A stretch of 64,000 bases of DNA. Source: an uncultured Cocleimonas sp. (GTDB lineage: Bacteria; Pseudomonadota; Gammaproteobacteria; Thiotrichales; Thiotrichaceae). The notes beneath the pieces are model-generated. The model saw only the letters and a program-made list of their open reading frames with translations, ran no database searches and was not told the origin of the DNA. Where the stretch lies: NCBI RefSeq assembly GCF_947495625.1, contig NZ_CANLZW010000016.1:40059-104058 (forward strand), given 5' to 3'. Shown in pieces: positions 40,601 to 47,860 of this stretch. The number at the start of each line of letters is the position of its first letter. The first letter of the stretch is position 1. Both the position numbers and the translations under genes were made by a program.

Positions 40601-42544
40601 GAAGAAGCAACGACAATACCTACTACTTTTTTCACTGTTTACTATGCGCTTAAGCATTTAGCACAAATTGAACCAGGTGAAAAAATACTGATCCATGGAG
40701 CTGCTGGTGGAGTGGGAATTGCTGCTATTCAATACGCGAGATATTGTGGTGCTGAGATTTTTGCTACAGCCGGCAGTGATGAGAAGAGAGATTTTGTTCG
40801 ATTACTAGGTGCAGACCACGTGATGGATTCCAGATCTCTAGCATTTGCTGATGAGATCATGGAAATAACCAATGGTTCGGGTATTGATATAGTACTGAAC
40901 TCTCTGGCGGGTGAGGCTATTACAAGAAATCTGTCAATATTAAAACCATTTGGTCGATTCCTTGAGTTGGGAAAACGTGACTTCTATGAGAATAGTAAAG
41001 TTGGGTTAAGACCGTTTAGAAATAATATTTCCTATTTTGGCATCGACGCAGATCAGTTACTGATAGAAAGACCTAAGCTAGCTAATCGTCTCTTTAAAGA
41101 AATGATGAAGTTATTTGATGATGGTAGTTTAAGGCCTATGCCTTACCGAGCTTTCCCAGCCACTCGAATTGAAGATGCATTTCGTTATATGCAACAATCA
41201 AGACAAATAGGTAAGGTTGTTGTTTCATTTGAAAATAGTAACTCGATATCTCAAGATGATATTCATCCATTACCAATGAAAGATGAAGAATTAGTCTGTG
41301 ATTCAAAAGCTAGTTATTTAGTGACCGGTGGACTGAGTGGTTTTGGTTTAAAAACAGCTTGTTGGTTGGTGGATAAGGGTGCTAGATCGTTAGTACTAGT
41401 GAGTAGAAGTGCCAATGTTTCCAAAACAGATGAAGAAACAAAAGCGATATTAGACTCACTTAAAGCTAAGGGTGTGAGTATTTATACTCGTGCTTGTGAT
41501 GTTACTAACATGAAGTCTGTAACTAAATTAGTGTGTGAGATTCAACAAGATATACCTCCTTTAAAAGGGGTTGTTCATGCAGCAATGGTTTTGGATGATG
41601 GATTAATTCGAAATATGTCTCAAGAACAGTTTCTTACAGTAATGCAGCCTAAAGTAATGGGTGGCTGGAATTTACATAAGGCTACAACTGACATTGATCT
41701 TGATTTCTTCGTATTATATTCGTCTGCCACTACTTATGTCGGTAATCCGGGTCAGGCTAACTATGTTGCCGCAAATAGTTACCTCGAATCTTTAGCCGCG
41801 TATAGAAAGTCATTAGGCCTGGCTGCAAATTATGTAGCCTGGGGTGCGATCTCTGATGTAGGTTATTTAGCACGAAACGAGGAAACTAAAGAAGCGTTAC
41901 AATCACGTTTAGGTGGTGAAGCGCTAAACTCAGATAAAGCGCTTAAAATGTTAGAAAAAATAATACTTAGCGATAAGGTCGGTGTTGGAGTTATAGATTT
42001 GGATTGGGGGGTCATACAACGTGTAATGCCTGCTGCTAACTCTCCAAAATATGATGAATTGAAAAGAATGGTCAAAACATCAGAAAGCGACCATTTTGAA
42101 GATATTCAGACGCTGATTGCAAATCTGGGGCAGGCGGAGATTCAAGAGCTTGTTGTAGATTTGTTGCTTGATGAGATAGAACAGATATTGCGTCTGCCAA
42201 GAGAGAAACTTGATGTAGAGAGGTCAATTTTTGATCTAGGTATGGATTCGTTAATGGGTATGGAACTCGTGTTAGCGATTGAAGAACGTTTTGGGGTTAA
42301 ATTGCCTGTAATGGCGTTGACTGAAGGCGCTAATATTCTCCGAATTGCAGAAAGAATTACCGAGCAATTATCTGAGTCTGATGATGACTCAATGGGCGCT
42401 GATTCAGATCTGGCTAATAATAAATCAACACATGAAGAAAGTATTTCTGTTGCAGCATCTCGTCACGGTCATGCAGAAAATATGACTGAGAAAGAAGCTG
42501 AAGAGTTATCGAAGAAACTTATCGAAGATGCAATGAAGCATTAA
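34658..42544 (+). CDS. single-module highly reducing type I polyketide synthase (KS-AT-DH-psiMT-ER-KR-ACP)
   Basis: A 2,628-residue synthase. Domains in order: KS with DTACSSS Cys177, His312 (EAHGTGT) and His350; AT with GHSVGE Ser647 and a YAFH element suggesting malonyl units; DH with H-x3-G-x4-P at His950 and LLDAGFQ Asp1119; a methyltransferase-like region near residues 1420-1560 whose motif I is LEIGGNYTE, lacking the glycine-rich loop, so probably inactive; ER with GAAGGVG near 2014-2020; KR with TGGLSGFG near 2223, an LDD element, a YSS serine and Tyr2369; ACP with GMDSL Ser2531. There is no thioesterase. One complete reducing module with no docking ends suggests iterative use. Start is TTG with AAGGA upstream. 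The oxoamine synthase that follows 19 bases later is the expected release enzyme. Confidence 0.95.
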   Translation: MSEVKKKIAVVGMACRFPGEASSPDAYWDVLKNGKDVVTEVSSERWGTDFYKHPNKKEPGKSYTFAAGVLPQVDEFDAAFFGISPREAAQMDPQQRLLLELTWEALEDGKQIPQSLAGTQCAVYIGIASTDYAHRRMDDLSSLDPYSMTGNTASIASNRISYIYDLHGPSVSVDTACSSSLVALHQACNAIWNGDAPSAITGGVNMLLHPFGFVGFSKASMLSPRGRCRAFDATGDGYVRSEGSAVLFLKPLEDAEADGDPIHAVIVDTAINSDGRTNGITLPSTEGQAGLLETIYSRAGIHPNDLSYLEAHGTGTAVGDPLEAGALAKVLGRPRKKSLPIGSAKTNLGHLETASGMAGLLKVILSLKNRAIPPSLHFEIPNPNIDFEADKLSVVTSFTPLRERKKPLLMGVNSFGFGGANAHIIVEEYKKEKIKTSQNTKKVKNKTLANKQEQHAAHSPLLLSSKSENALKAMAGQYRDLLQSASEDFDDISYSAYKTRQKFDHGLAINADTVEEVVECLHAYSQGEIHTGATAGTKVEIQNKNSLNQDGGVKLALVFSGNGSQWQGMGCELLEKEPLFLETVLKINELINVYDDISLIDEFKASEGNSRLHLTEVAQPLLFALQVGVIIVLESKGLKADAVIGHSVGEVAAAWAAGALDLAQATEVIYRRSHAQGKTSGMGRMAAVAISESDANELISELLLESDVSIAGINSPKSVTLSGSLESLQLIESNLKQNNVFCRILDLDYAFHSSAMDPVKNEIQTSLKELKPQKTKIEFFSTVSGDLFKGEELDANYWWENIRKPVLFSSAMGNMLDEGYQVYLEIGPHPVLRTYVNECSRAKDVSSLALTTIKRQSETKTGLLSALYSCYLAGCNLDEIVIFPKKVSQYVDLPHYPWQKERHWYSLTAEGSDLVNRDRVHPLLGYRLKNHEACWENQVDVEILSYLNDHVVDGGAVMPAAAFVEMALAASNEWFSTDDGLKKQWEIENLEIRAPIVLDHGKSLLFKLFPKDGSFIISSRDRLSESQWSENVVGRLLGKTNKKVPENYALNSFVTNSNHTISSKGHYKLTESVGLSYGPTFQGIEEVWVSSLSALAKIKSESQLNIDNSLYLLHPALLDAGFQVLVDIFSNKIENGNQAALIPVQIGKLYYYSSSIENLSYLHVNVTKQSPQSVVADYLLLDSDGAVLVELKDCRFRGVQLMRSAALLPACYEFQPFLMPLNDSASVSPVAEPAVLVSNAVEFLKDHESTLQRDRHYQEVLPLFDLMVSMFAWQAIQTLNPKGDEFTLQSLAEQAHIESVKLPLLSRLLEILVEDDLATFENEQWLLVASSDLPSAEDIWLSVLGDSPVYLPELMLLGRCGKHLADVLQNKIDAKSLLFSNKSSIQEHWSGASPSNLSMNLALRDILSEIVSDWPANKRLRVLEIGGNYTEISQQILPVLPEEQCDYLYVHHDEELLLKADFSLEDWDFVNTQQIDLSQDISNSLLNDAKFDIVIAANTLYRSDDCAKAQENIKKVLSPKGVMLLIERQSDRFMDMTFGLQADWWIHTSDVTRPSPLLMTANSWRSDLKDLGFDQVELLVEPEATGDVGAFMVIANHNHTVAIEKTATKENEIQNWMILKDDDEISSSLSHAVITELNKAGHQVILVETGETYKRLGPMHFSLNFDSSNNEKEEHFDHILSTLKKQEVSCDVIVHLMGLRWYNETESSEVEDIELGLQNLRCSSTIDLVKGLEKSGVTKMPQLKIVTSGGATLAEDNQDFLFDTNPSQAPLWGLGRVIMNEHPDLDCKLIDLQGKFDLDITSRVLMNELLLVSTDNNENEVIVNENVRHVMRMKRTVLRPKAVTKKIKNAKNIKTTTAKTKKDIDYCLKFSSPGQLKNLIWQELSENFCRADEIQIKPHAAGLNFRDVMYAMGLLSDEAVENGFAGPTLGMEVSGVVTKIGSAVTEFNMGDEVVGFAPACFSSRVITQTTAITHKPKDWSFEEATTIPTTFFTVYYALKHLAQIEPGEKILIHGAAGGVGIAAIQYARYCGAEIFATAGSDEKRDFVRLLGADHVMDSRSLAFADEIMEITNGSGIDIVLNSLAGEAITRNLSILKPFGRFLELGKRDFYENSKVGLRPFRNNISYFGIDADQLLIERPKLANRLFKEMMKLFDDGSLRPMPYRAFPATRIEDAFRYMQQSRQIGKVVVSFENSNSISQDDIHPLPMKDEELVCDSKASYLVTGGLSGFGLKTACWLVDKGARSLVLVSRSANVSKTDEETKAILDSLKAKGVSIYTRACDVTNMKSVTKLVCEIQQDIPPLKGVVHAAMVLDDGLIRNMSQEQFLTVMQPKVMGGWNLHKATTDIDLDFFVLYSSATTYVGNPGQANYVAANSYLESLAAYRKSLGLAANYVAWGAISDVGYLARNEETKEALQSRLGGEALNSDKALKMLEKIILSDKVGVGVIDLDWGVIQRVMPAANSPKYDELKRMVKTSESDHFEDIQTLIANLGQAEIQELVVDLLLDEIEQILRLPREKLDVERSIFDLGMDSLMGMELVLAIEERFGVKLPVMALTEGANILRIAERITEQLSESDDDSMGADSDLANNKSTHEESISVAASRHGHAENMTEKEAEELSKKLIEDAMKH

Positions 42545-42563
42545 CCAGTGGTAAAGTAAACGG

Positions 42564-43934
42564 ATGTCAAAAACTAAAAAGAGTAACTTGTTCGGTTTAA
42601 GCGGGTCTGTGAAAGACCAACTAGCACAAAAAATGCTGGAAAAACGCTTAAAGAAAGTCACAGAAGCCAAGATGCAGAACGGCGATGTGTTAAGAACAAG
42701 AAAGTCACTTCAATCAAATTCGAAGATACCTGATGAATTTTGTCGATTTGATATGTTTCCTGGTTATCAACAAATCAGAATATTGGAAGCGGGCGGAAAA
42801 CAACTAGGCGTACCCAGTCCTTTCTTTAAAGAACATGAAGGTGTTGCTGGTAATACGACCACTATCAATGGTCATGAATATATTAACTTTGCCAGTTACA
42901 ACTATCTGGATTTATGTGGGCACCCTGAGGTTTCTGAAGCGGCAAAACAAGCTATCGACAAATATGGTACCTCTGCATCAGCGAGTCGACCTGTGGCGGG
43001 TGAAAGACCTATTCAACGTGAATTGGAAATTGCCTTAGCGAAAAAATACGAAGTCGATGATTGTATTGTTTTTGTCAGTGGGCATGCGACTAATGTCACC
43101 ACTATTGGTTATTTGTTTGGTCCTAAAGATTTAATTTTACATGATTCTTTGATTCACAATAGTGTGGTTCAAGGTGGTCAATTATCGGGCGCAACTCGAC
43201 TACCGTTTCCTCATAATGATTGGCAAGCTCTGGATGAATTGCTATTCCAGCAACGTAAAAATTATGAACGTGTACTTATTGTCATCGAAGGCATCTATAG
43301 CATGGATGGTGATTATCCCGATCTGAAACGTTTTATAGAAATCAAAAAACGTCACAAAGCTTTTTTGATGGTAGATGAAGCTCATTCTTTGGGGGTGCTG
43401 GGTGAAAAAGGTCACGGACTTCAAGAGCAGGAAGGTGTAGACGGACATGAAGTTGATTTATGGATGGGCACACTCAGTAAAACCTTAGCAAGCTGTGGGG
43501 GTTATATCGCTGGTGAAAAAGCACTGGTTGAACACCTTAAGTACTCAGCTCCCGGGTTTTTATACAGCGTAGGAATTTCACCACCGCTAGCAGCTTCTGC
43601 AATTGCTGCTTTAAAAATACTAGATCGTGAACCAGAGCGCGTTGAAAGCCTCAAAGCTCGTGGTCAGCAATTTTTGAAATTAGCTAAAGAAAAAGGATTG
43701 AATGTTGGGTCGAGCGCGGGTTTATCAGTCATTCCTATCATAACAGGTAGCTCAGCAACTGCTGGAAGACTTGCTAATGCGTGTTTTGAACGCGGTATCA
43801 ATGTTCAACCTATTTTTTATCCTGCAGTGCAAGAAGGTATGGCGCGCCTACGTTTCTTTATCTGTTCTTCTCATACTGAAGAGCAAATAGAACAGACCAT
43901 CGATATTCTCGTTGAAGAAATGGGTAAGTTTTAA
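42564..43934 (+). CDS. PLP-dependent alpha-oxoamine synthase (serine palmitoyltransferase/KAPA synthase-like)
   Basis: A 456-residue fold-type I PLP enzyme of the alpha-oxoamine synthase family. Motifs: SYNYLDLCGHPEV, GTSASASRPVAGE, SGHATNVTTIG, DEAHSLGVLGEKGHG, and the PLP lysine Lys306 in TLSKTLASCGGYI. These enzymes condense an acyl thioester with glycine, alanine or serine, losing CO2 to give a 2-amino-3-ketone. It has an N-terminal extension of about 90 residues, rich in Lys, absent from BioF and Kbl (about 395 residues), perhaps for docking to the carrier protein. Placed 19 bases after a PKS with no thioesterase, it is very likely the chain-release enzyme, as FUM8 is for FUM1. The amino acid used cannot be read. 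Confidence 0.9.
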   Translation: MSKTKKSNLFGLSGSVKDQLAQKMLEKRLKKVTEAKMQNGDVLRTRKSLQSNSKIPDEFCRFDMFPGYQQIRILEAGGKQLGVPSPFFKEHEGVAGNTTTINGHEYINFASYNYLDLCGHPEVSEAAKQAIDKYGTSASASRPVAGERPIQRELEIALAKKYEVDDCIVFVSGHATNVTTIGYLFGPKDLILHDSLIHNSVVQGGQLSGATRLPFPHNDWQALDELLFQQRKNYERVLIVIEGIYSMDGDYPDLKRFIEIKKRHKAFLMVDEAHSLGVLGEKGHGLQEQEGVDGHEVDLWMGTLSKTLASCGGYIAGEKALVEHLKYSAPGFLYSVGISPPLAASAIAALKILDREPERVESLKARGQQFLKLAKEKGLNVGSSAGLSVIPIITGSSATAGRLANACFERGINVQPIFYPAVQEGMARLRFFICSSHTEEQIEQTIDILVEEMGKF

Positions 43935-43940
43935 TAGACG

Positions 43941-44786
43941 ATGGTTCTATTAAAGAATGAGAGTACGTCTGCTCAAGCTAAAAAAAGAATTATTTTTTGC
44001 ACCTATGCGAGCATTTATTCCTCCAAAGTTATGGAAATGCTCATAGCAGATAATGATATAGAACTAGTCGGGGTAATAAACTCTACCCGTGTTTTAAGTA
44101 CTAAATATGGGCATTTAAGTGGTGCGCTTAAACTAATAAAAACATCGGGCTTACGTTACTCGAGTTATCTTTTTATGGTGACCGATGCATTTAAAGCGTT
44201 GCAGCCCCTTTTCTTGTTCCAGAAATGGCCATTACGAGATGTACATCGATTGGCTAAATTACATAATATTCCCGTTCACGATACCAAAGACATTAATTCT
44301 ATAGACTCTATTGAATTTATAAGATCGGTGACACCAGATTTTTTATTGGGCAGTCATTTCAATCAATTAATAAAAAAAGATGTATTAGCATTAGACTCTA
44401 TTCAATGTATCAATATACATCCTTCATTACTTCCCAAATATCAAGGTGTTGATCCGGTGTTCTTCGCGATGAACGATGAGCAAAAAACGATTGGGGTTAC
44501 TGTACACAGGATGGCAGAAACATTTGATTCAGGGGAAATACTCATGCAGCGTGCGTATGATGTCGATAAAACCAAATCGTTGTTTTTTAATAATTGTTTG
44601 TTGTTTCAAGAAGGTATCAGATTAACCTTGAAGTGGATAAAAACGGATCAAAAGCAGCTTTTACCCACCAGTACTGAAAATCTCAGTGGCAATTACGATT
44701 CTTGGCCAACCTCAAAGAATGTCAAAAACTTTAAAAAAATGGGTAATCGTTTTATCTCCTTAACAGGGCTTTGGAAGCAGCAATAA
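43941..44786 (+). CDS. formyltransferase-fold protein, likely N-formyltransferase of the polyketide pathway
   Basis: A 281-residue protein with the methionyl-tRNA/GART formyltransferase N-terminal fold. The catalytic triad is conserved: Asn158 and His160 in INIHPSLLPKYQGVDP and Asp196 in ETFDSGEIL. The family moves a formyl group from 10-formyl-tetrahydrofolate to an amine. It differs from Fmt by lacking the usual C-terminal tRNA-binding domain, and it starts six bases after the oxoamine synthase stop, so it is co-translated with it. I infer that it formylates the free amine that the synthase would create; other amine substrates remain possible. Confidence 0.85.
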   Translation: MVLLKNESTSAQAKKRIIFCTYASIYSSKVMEMLIADNDIELVGVINSTRVLSTKYGHLSGALKLIKTSGLRYSSYLFMVTDAFKALQPLFLFQKWPLRDVHRLAKLHNIPVHDTKDINSIDSIEFIRSVTPDFLLGSHFNQLIKKDVLALDSIQCINIHPSLLPKYQGVDPVFFAMNDEQKTIGVTVHRMAETFDSGEILMQRAYDVDKTKSLFFNNCLLFQEGIRLTLKWIKTDQKQLLPTSTENLSGNYDSWPTSKNVKNFKKMGNRFISLTGLWKQQ

Positions 44787-44792
44787 ATAATA

Positions 44793-45371
44793 ATGACAAA
44801 GAATTCTTACTTTAAAAGCTGTGGCTATACCGCTGATTCAATGATTAAATCAGACATTGGACCTGACCTTGATCTTAATAATATGTCACCATTTTTAAGG
44901 ACTATGCTGGTCACAGATGGGACTGTAACCAAATCGCTTGAAGCCTGGTTTTGGGAACCTATTAGCATCACTCCTTTAAACAATACTTTGAAAATTCTAA
45001 GCCATAAAGTTGATGGTTTGGAGGTAAATGCAGGGGATAAAGTATTGCAACGTGAAGTGTATTTAAAAGGTGACCATAGTGGCCAAATATTTGCTGCAGC
45101 CAGATCCACCGTATCTTTAAAGCATTTGCCAGAGCACATCGGTAAACGTTTAGAAGAGGGTGAAATAGGTATAGGTGAACTGTTAAGAGAGCAGGGTGTG
45201 GAAACCTACAGAGATATTTTCGATGTTAATTATATAAAATCTGCCCCTGCTGAAGACGCACTAACCAATCAACTTCAAGGTGAAATAATCGCTCGAAGTT
45301 ACCGTATTCGGGTTAATGGTCATCCTGCGATTATAGTCACCGAGTTTTTTCCAATTAGCATTTACAGTTAA
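44793..45371 (+). CDS. Rv2949c/UbiC-like chorismate-lyase-fold protein (DUF98)
   Basis: A 192-residue protein whose pattern follows the Rv2949c-type chorismate pyruvate-lyase family: LRTMLVTDGTVTKSLEAWF at the N-terminus, VLQREVYLKG with a basic residue at the pyruvate site, ARSTVSLKHLP, a GIGELLREQGVET turn, and YRIRVNGHPAIIVTEFFP with the conserved Glu. Rv2949c makes 4-hydroxybenzoate used to prime mycobacterial phenolic glycolipids. The gene begins six bases after the formyltransferase stop, so it belongs to the PKS operon. It could supply an aryl starter or acyl cap, or have been co-opted for another reaction; I cannot separate these. Confidence 0.75.
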   Translation: MTKNSYFKSCGYTADSMIKSDIGPDLDLNNMSPFLRTMLVTDGTVTKSLEAWFWEPISITPLNNTLKILSHKVDGLEVNAGDKVLQREVYLKGDHSGQIFAAARSTVSLKHLPEHIGKRLEEGEIGIGELLREQGVETYRDIFDVNYIKSAPAEDALTNQLQGEIIARSYRIRVNGHPAIIVTEFFPISIYS

Positions 45372-45401
45372 AAAAAAGCCCTCAAAGTAGGGGGGTGTAA
45401 A
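45370..45401 (+). repeat. G-run intergenic repeat, copy K
   Basis: AAAAAAAAGCCCTCA and core AAGTAGGGGGGTGTAAA (from 45385). It starts at the stop codon of the PKS operon and ends 14 bases before the stop of the minus-strand methyltransferase. Minus reading: CCCT-ACTTTG-AGGG-C-TTTTTTTT, a plausible intrinsic terminator for that gene. Confidence 0.84.
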
Positions 45402-45414
45402 TTACCTGTTTTTA

Positions 45415-46365
45415 TTATGAAAATCGCCTATAGATCAGTATTTTAACGCCTCTTCCTTGTGTTTCTTTATAAACCGTTGGCGGTTTGATTTCCTCGATCA
45501 ATTGGTAATTTGGCGCAAACTCTTCCATCTTGCTGAGCAAGAATTCCTTGCTGCTCTCTCCTTCAATTTGAGTCGCATTGATGCACATCATCAATTGGCT
45601 ATCAAAATCCATAAAGCTATCCAGTCGACGAATAATCTTAGCGTAGTCTTTTGCGATATCGACACTTCCTTTTTGTATGGTTGGAGGATCGCAAATCAAT
45701 AAGTCATAAGGGCTATATTTTCTTATTCTGCTGAAAGATTTAAAGATATCCAGTTTCTGGAAGCGTACATTATCCAGATCATGGTTATTGAGTCGATGGT
45801 TAGTTCGGCCGATATTCAATGCAGCACTGCTCATATCAATATTCAATACGGACTTTGCACGGCCTTCGATTGCAGCGACAGAAAAACCGCAGGTATACGA
45901 AAATAAATTCAGAATACGTTTGCCATGGCTGTGTTGCTTAACCCATTGACGGCCATTCCTCATATCTAGAAATAAGCCAGTATTTCTCGCTTTTCCTAAA
46001 GTTATCTGGAATTTTAAATTACCTTCTAAAACTTCCAGTCTTTGCACGGGGTTAGATGGATCATCACTGTAAATCTCGTCTATAGGTCCATGCGATAAAT
46101 AACGGTGCTGCAACAATACCTTTTTTGCATCTGGAAGCTTTTTTCTAAGTTCTGCAGCTAATTCGTCTATAGCAGTTGTTGATTCCTTGGCAAACAGGGT
46201 AATCAAAATAATCGGTGGTAACCAGTCAATCGTTACATGATGTAAACCTTCATAGGCATGCCCTCTACCATGAAAAATTCGTTGAGCTTGTTCAAGTTCA
46301 CTAGAATTAGTAGGGAGATGGAGATTATCTAACAAGACAGATAAATTAGTTATAAGGTCAGGCAT
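45415..46365 (-). CDS. class I SAM-dependent methyltransferase, RlmI/RlmK-like
   Basis: A 316-residue methyltransferase. It has the substrate-side LFLDMRNGRQWV segment, SAM motif I region RILNLFSYTCGFSVAAIEGRAK, VLNIDMSSAAL (motif II) and the DLLICDPPTIQKG motif IV, typical of rRNA m5C/m2G methyltransferases such as RlmI and the C-terminal part of RlmKL. The N-terminal PUA domain of RlmI is replaced by a different region of about 120 residues. Likely substrate is ribosomal RNA, but the position cannot be assigned. It is convergent with the PKS operon. Confidence 0.8.
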   Translation of the reverse strand: MPDLITNLSVLLDNLHLPTNSSELEQAQRIFHGRGHAYEGLHHVTIDWLPPIILITLFAKESTTAIDELAAELRKKLPDAKKVLLQHRYLSHGPIDEIYSDDPSNPVQRLEVLEGNLKFQITLGKARNTGLFLDMRNGRQWVKQHSHGKRILNLFSYTCGFSVAAIEGRAKSVLNIDMSSAALNIGRTNHRLNNHDLDNVRFQKLDIFKSFSRIRKYSPYDLLICDPPTIQKGSVDIAKDYAKIIRRLDSFMDFDSQLMMCINATQIEGESSKEFLLSKMEEFAPNYQLIEEIKPPTVYKETQGRGVKILIYRRFS

Positions 46366-46412
46366 AGTCGTTTACTTGATGTGGCTTTAAATGAATCGGT
46401 TGAGCTATTGAA

Positions 46413-46976
46413 TTATTTATATTTTTTACCATTAACAGAGATCCAGCCTCCAGCCTTTTTACCTTTGGGGTCGTGGTGAGTCCAATGAATCACTCCGCCA
46501 CGGTTATTCCATTCATAACGACCTTGTAAGCTGATTTGATCATTCTGTTTAATCGGAACGCGTGGTGCAAGATCAATATTATGAGAAACCAATAGAGTCA
46601 TACCATTTTCTACTTTGATTAAGAATTTCTGGTGACGGCTGCCTGTTAAATCATCTTTTAATAGTTTGATGACAGTTGCATTTAACCCAACCCAGAATCG
46701 TGAGTTAGTTTGATCTTTTGCCTTTTCAAGTTGTGCGAGTACCTGAGTCTGGTGCTTATTGCTGAACAGTTGATCTTTTTGTAAACCAGAACTATTTTGA
46801 TTTTCACTGAGTTCGACGTGTGAATTATCGGAGTCTTTAAAATTGGTGTTGTAATAATTGATGCCAGTTGCAATTGCAGCGGCCACTAATATAAAGACAA
46901 TACGTCTGACTTTTCTATTTAACTGACGCTTAAAGGGGTATTTTCTTCTTTTTTTATTGTTGGTATTCAAGTTCAT
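46413..46976 (-). CDS. DUF3465-family membrane-anchored protein
   Basis: A 187-residue protein with a very basic N-terminus (KKRRKYPFKRQLNRKVRR), a transmembrane helix at about residues 27-42, a linker, and a C-terminal domain of about 110 residues matching the DUF3465 pattern: DDLTGSRHQKFLIKVENG, then GRYEWNNRGGVIHWTHHDP and GGWI. The domain is presumably periplasmic. Function unknown; the beta-rich, OB-like wording suggests a nucleic acid or small-ligand binding fold, but this is a guess. It lies 47 bases before the methyltransferase gene on the same strand. Confidence 0.75.
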   Translation of the reverse strand: MNLNTNNKKRRKYPFKRQLNRKVRRIVFILVAAAIATGINYYNTNFKDSDNSHVELSENQNSSGLQKDQLFSNKHQTQVLAQLEKAKDQTNSRFWVGLNATVIKLLKDDLTGSRHQKFLIKVENGMTLLVSHNIDLAPRVPIKQNDQISLQGRYEWNNRGGVIHWTHHDPKGKKAGGWISVNGKKYK

Positions 46977-47024
46977 ATATGGAGGTCTGAATGTCGTTAG
47001 CTAAATGAAAAATCGTGTTAATGT

Positions 47025-47243
47025 ATGGCTATGATAATTGATTCAATACTAACTTGCCCTAATTGTAACCATAAATTTCAAGAACAAATGCCCGAGAATA
47101 CGTATCAATCTAGTTTTCGTTGTGCTGAATGCAAAGAGGTGATTAAAACCAAAAAAGGTGAGTGTTGTGTTTACTGTAGTTATGGTGATTATCCTTGTCC
47201 TCAAGCACAAATTATCGGTTCTTCATGCTGTAGTCCAGATTAA
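47025..47243 (+). CDS. GDCCVxC-domain small Cys-rich protein
   Basis: A 72-residue protein with paired Cys motifs: LTCPNCNHK, FRCAECKEV, and the GDCCVxC-type signature seen here as GECCVYCSYGDYPCP, followed by SCCSPD. Eleven Cys residues suggest zinc or another metal. The family is widespread and uncharacterised, sometimes near mercury-resistance or thiol genes. A second ATG at 47031 could be the start. It precedes a GFA-type zinc protein by 42 bases; the two may be co-transcribed. Confidence 0.8.
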   Translation: MAMIIDSILTCPNCNHKFQEQMPENTYQSSFRCAECKEVIKTKKGECCVYCSYGDYPCPQAQIIGSSCCSPD

Positions 47244-47285
47244 CTTCTATACTCTTTACTATTTAATATAGAAAGAGAGAAAAAT

Positions 47286-47714
47286 ATGAGCGAACAATCC
47301 TTTGCAAGCGGCGGCTGCTTATGTGGAAAAGTTACGTATACCTTGGCAAACGAACCGGCACGAATGGCGCAATGTCATTGTGATCACTGTCGACGCTCTA
47401 CAGGCACAGGGCATATGTCTCTCGCTTTCTTCAAGAAAGAAGATGTCAAAATTGCAGGGCAAACAAGCTCCTACACAACAACGGCAGATGATGGTGCGCA
47501 GTTAACACGTCATTTTTGTCCTGATTGCGGTAGCAGGTTGTTTGGTACGAATACTTCTGCGCCAGCAATCATTAGTATTGCCGTTGGTTGTGTTGATAAT
47601 AGTTCTTGGTTTAAGCCACAAGTCATTGTTTATAATAAAAAGAAACCAGTCTGGGACTGCATGGATGAGAGCATAAAAACGTTTGACGAAATGCCGCCAC
47701 CTGCACCGAAATAA
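47286..47714 (+). CDS. GFA/CENP-V family zinc protein
   Basis: A 142-residue protein of the glutathione-dependent formaldehyde-activating (GFA) family. The zinc-binding Cys set is complete: GGCLCGKVTY, QCHCDHCRRSTGTG and HFCPDCGSRLFG. Family members bind glutathione adducts, but most have unproven activity. An AGAGAG ribosome site precedes the ATG. It lies after the Cys-rich GDCCVxC gene on the same strand. Confidence 0.9.
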   Translation: MSEQSFASGGCLCGKVTYTLANEPARMAQCHCDHCRRSTGTGHMSLAFFKKEDVKIAGQTSSYTTTADDGAQLTRHFCPDCGSRLFGTNTSAPAIISIAVGCVDNSSWFKPQVIVYNKKKPVWDCMDESIKTFDEMPPPAPK

Positions 47715-47860
47715 ATTTGAATCTTAGACTTTAAATGCCTGCTATGAACTATCTATATCTTTGATACTACTAGAGTTAATGAGGGAATGTTGTTTGGCAT
47801 TTTTACCTTTTGTTTAAAATTTAAACCTTCACTTTTTACTTACTGTTAGGAGCAATACAT

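Noticed and set aside
33098..45371. Polyketide locus as recently transferred island
   Set aside because: By eye, base composition and codon use look like the neighbours, and there is no integrase, tRNA or direct-repeat boundary; G-run repeats at 32966 and 45370 flank it, but the same repeat is found throughout the window.
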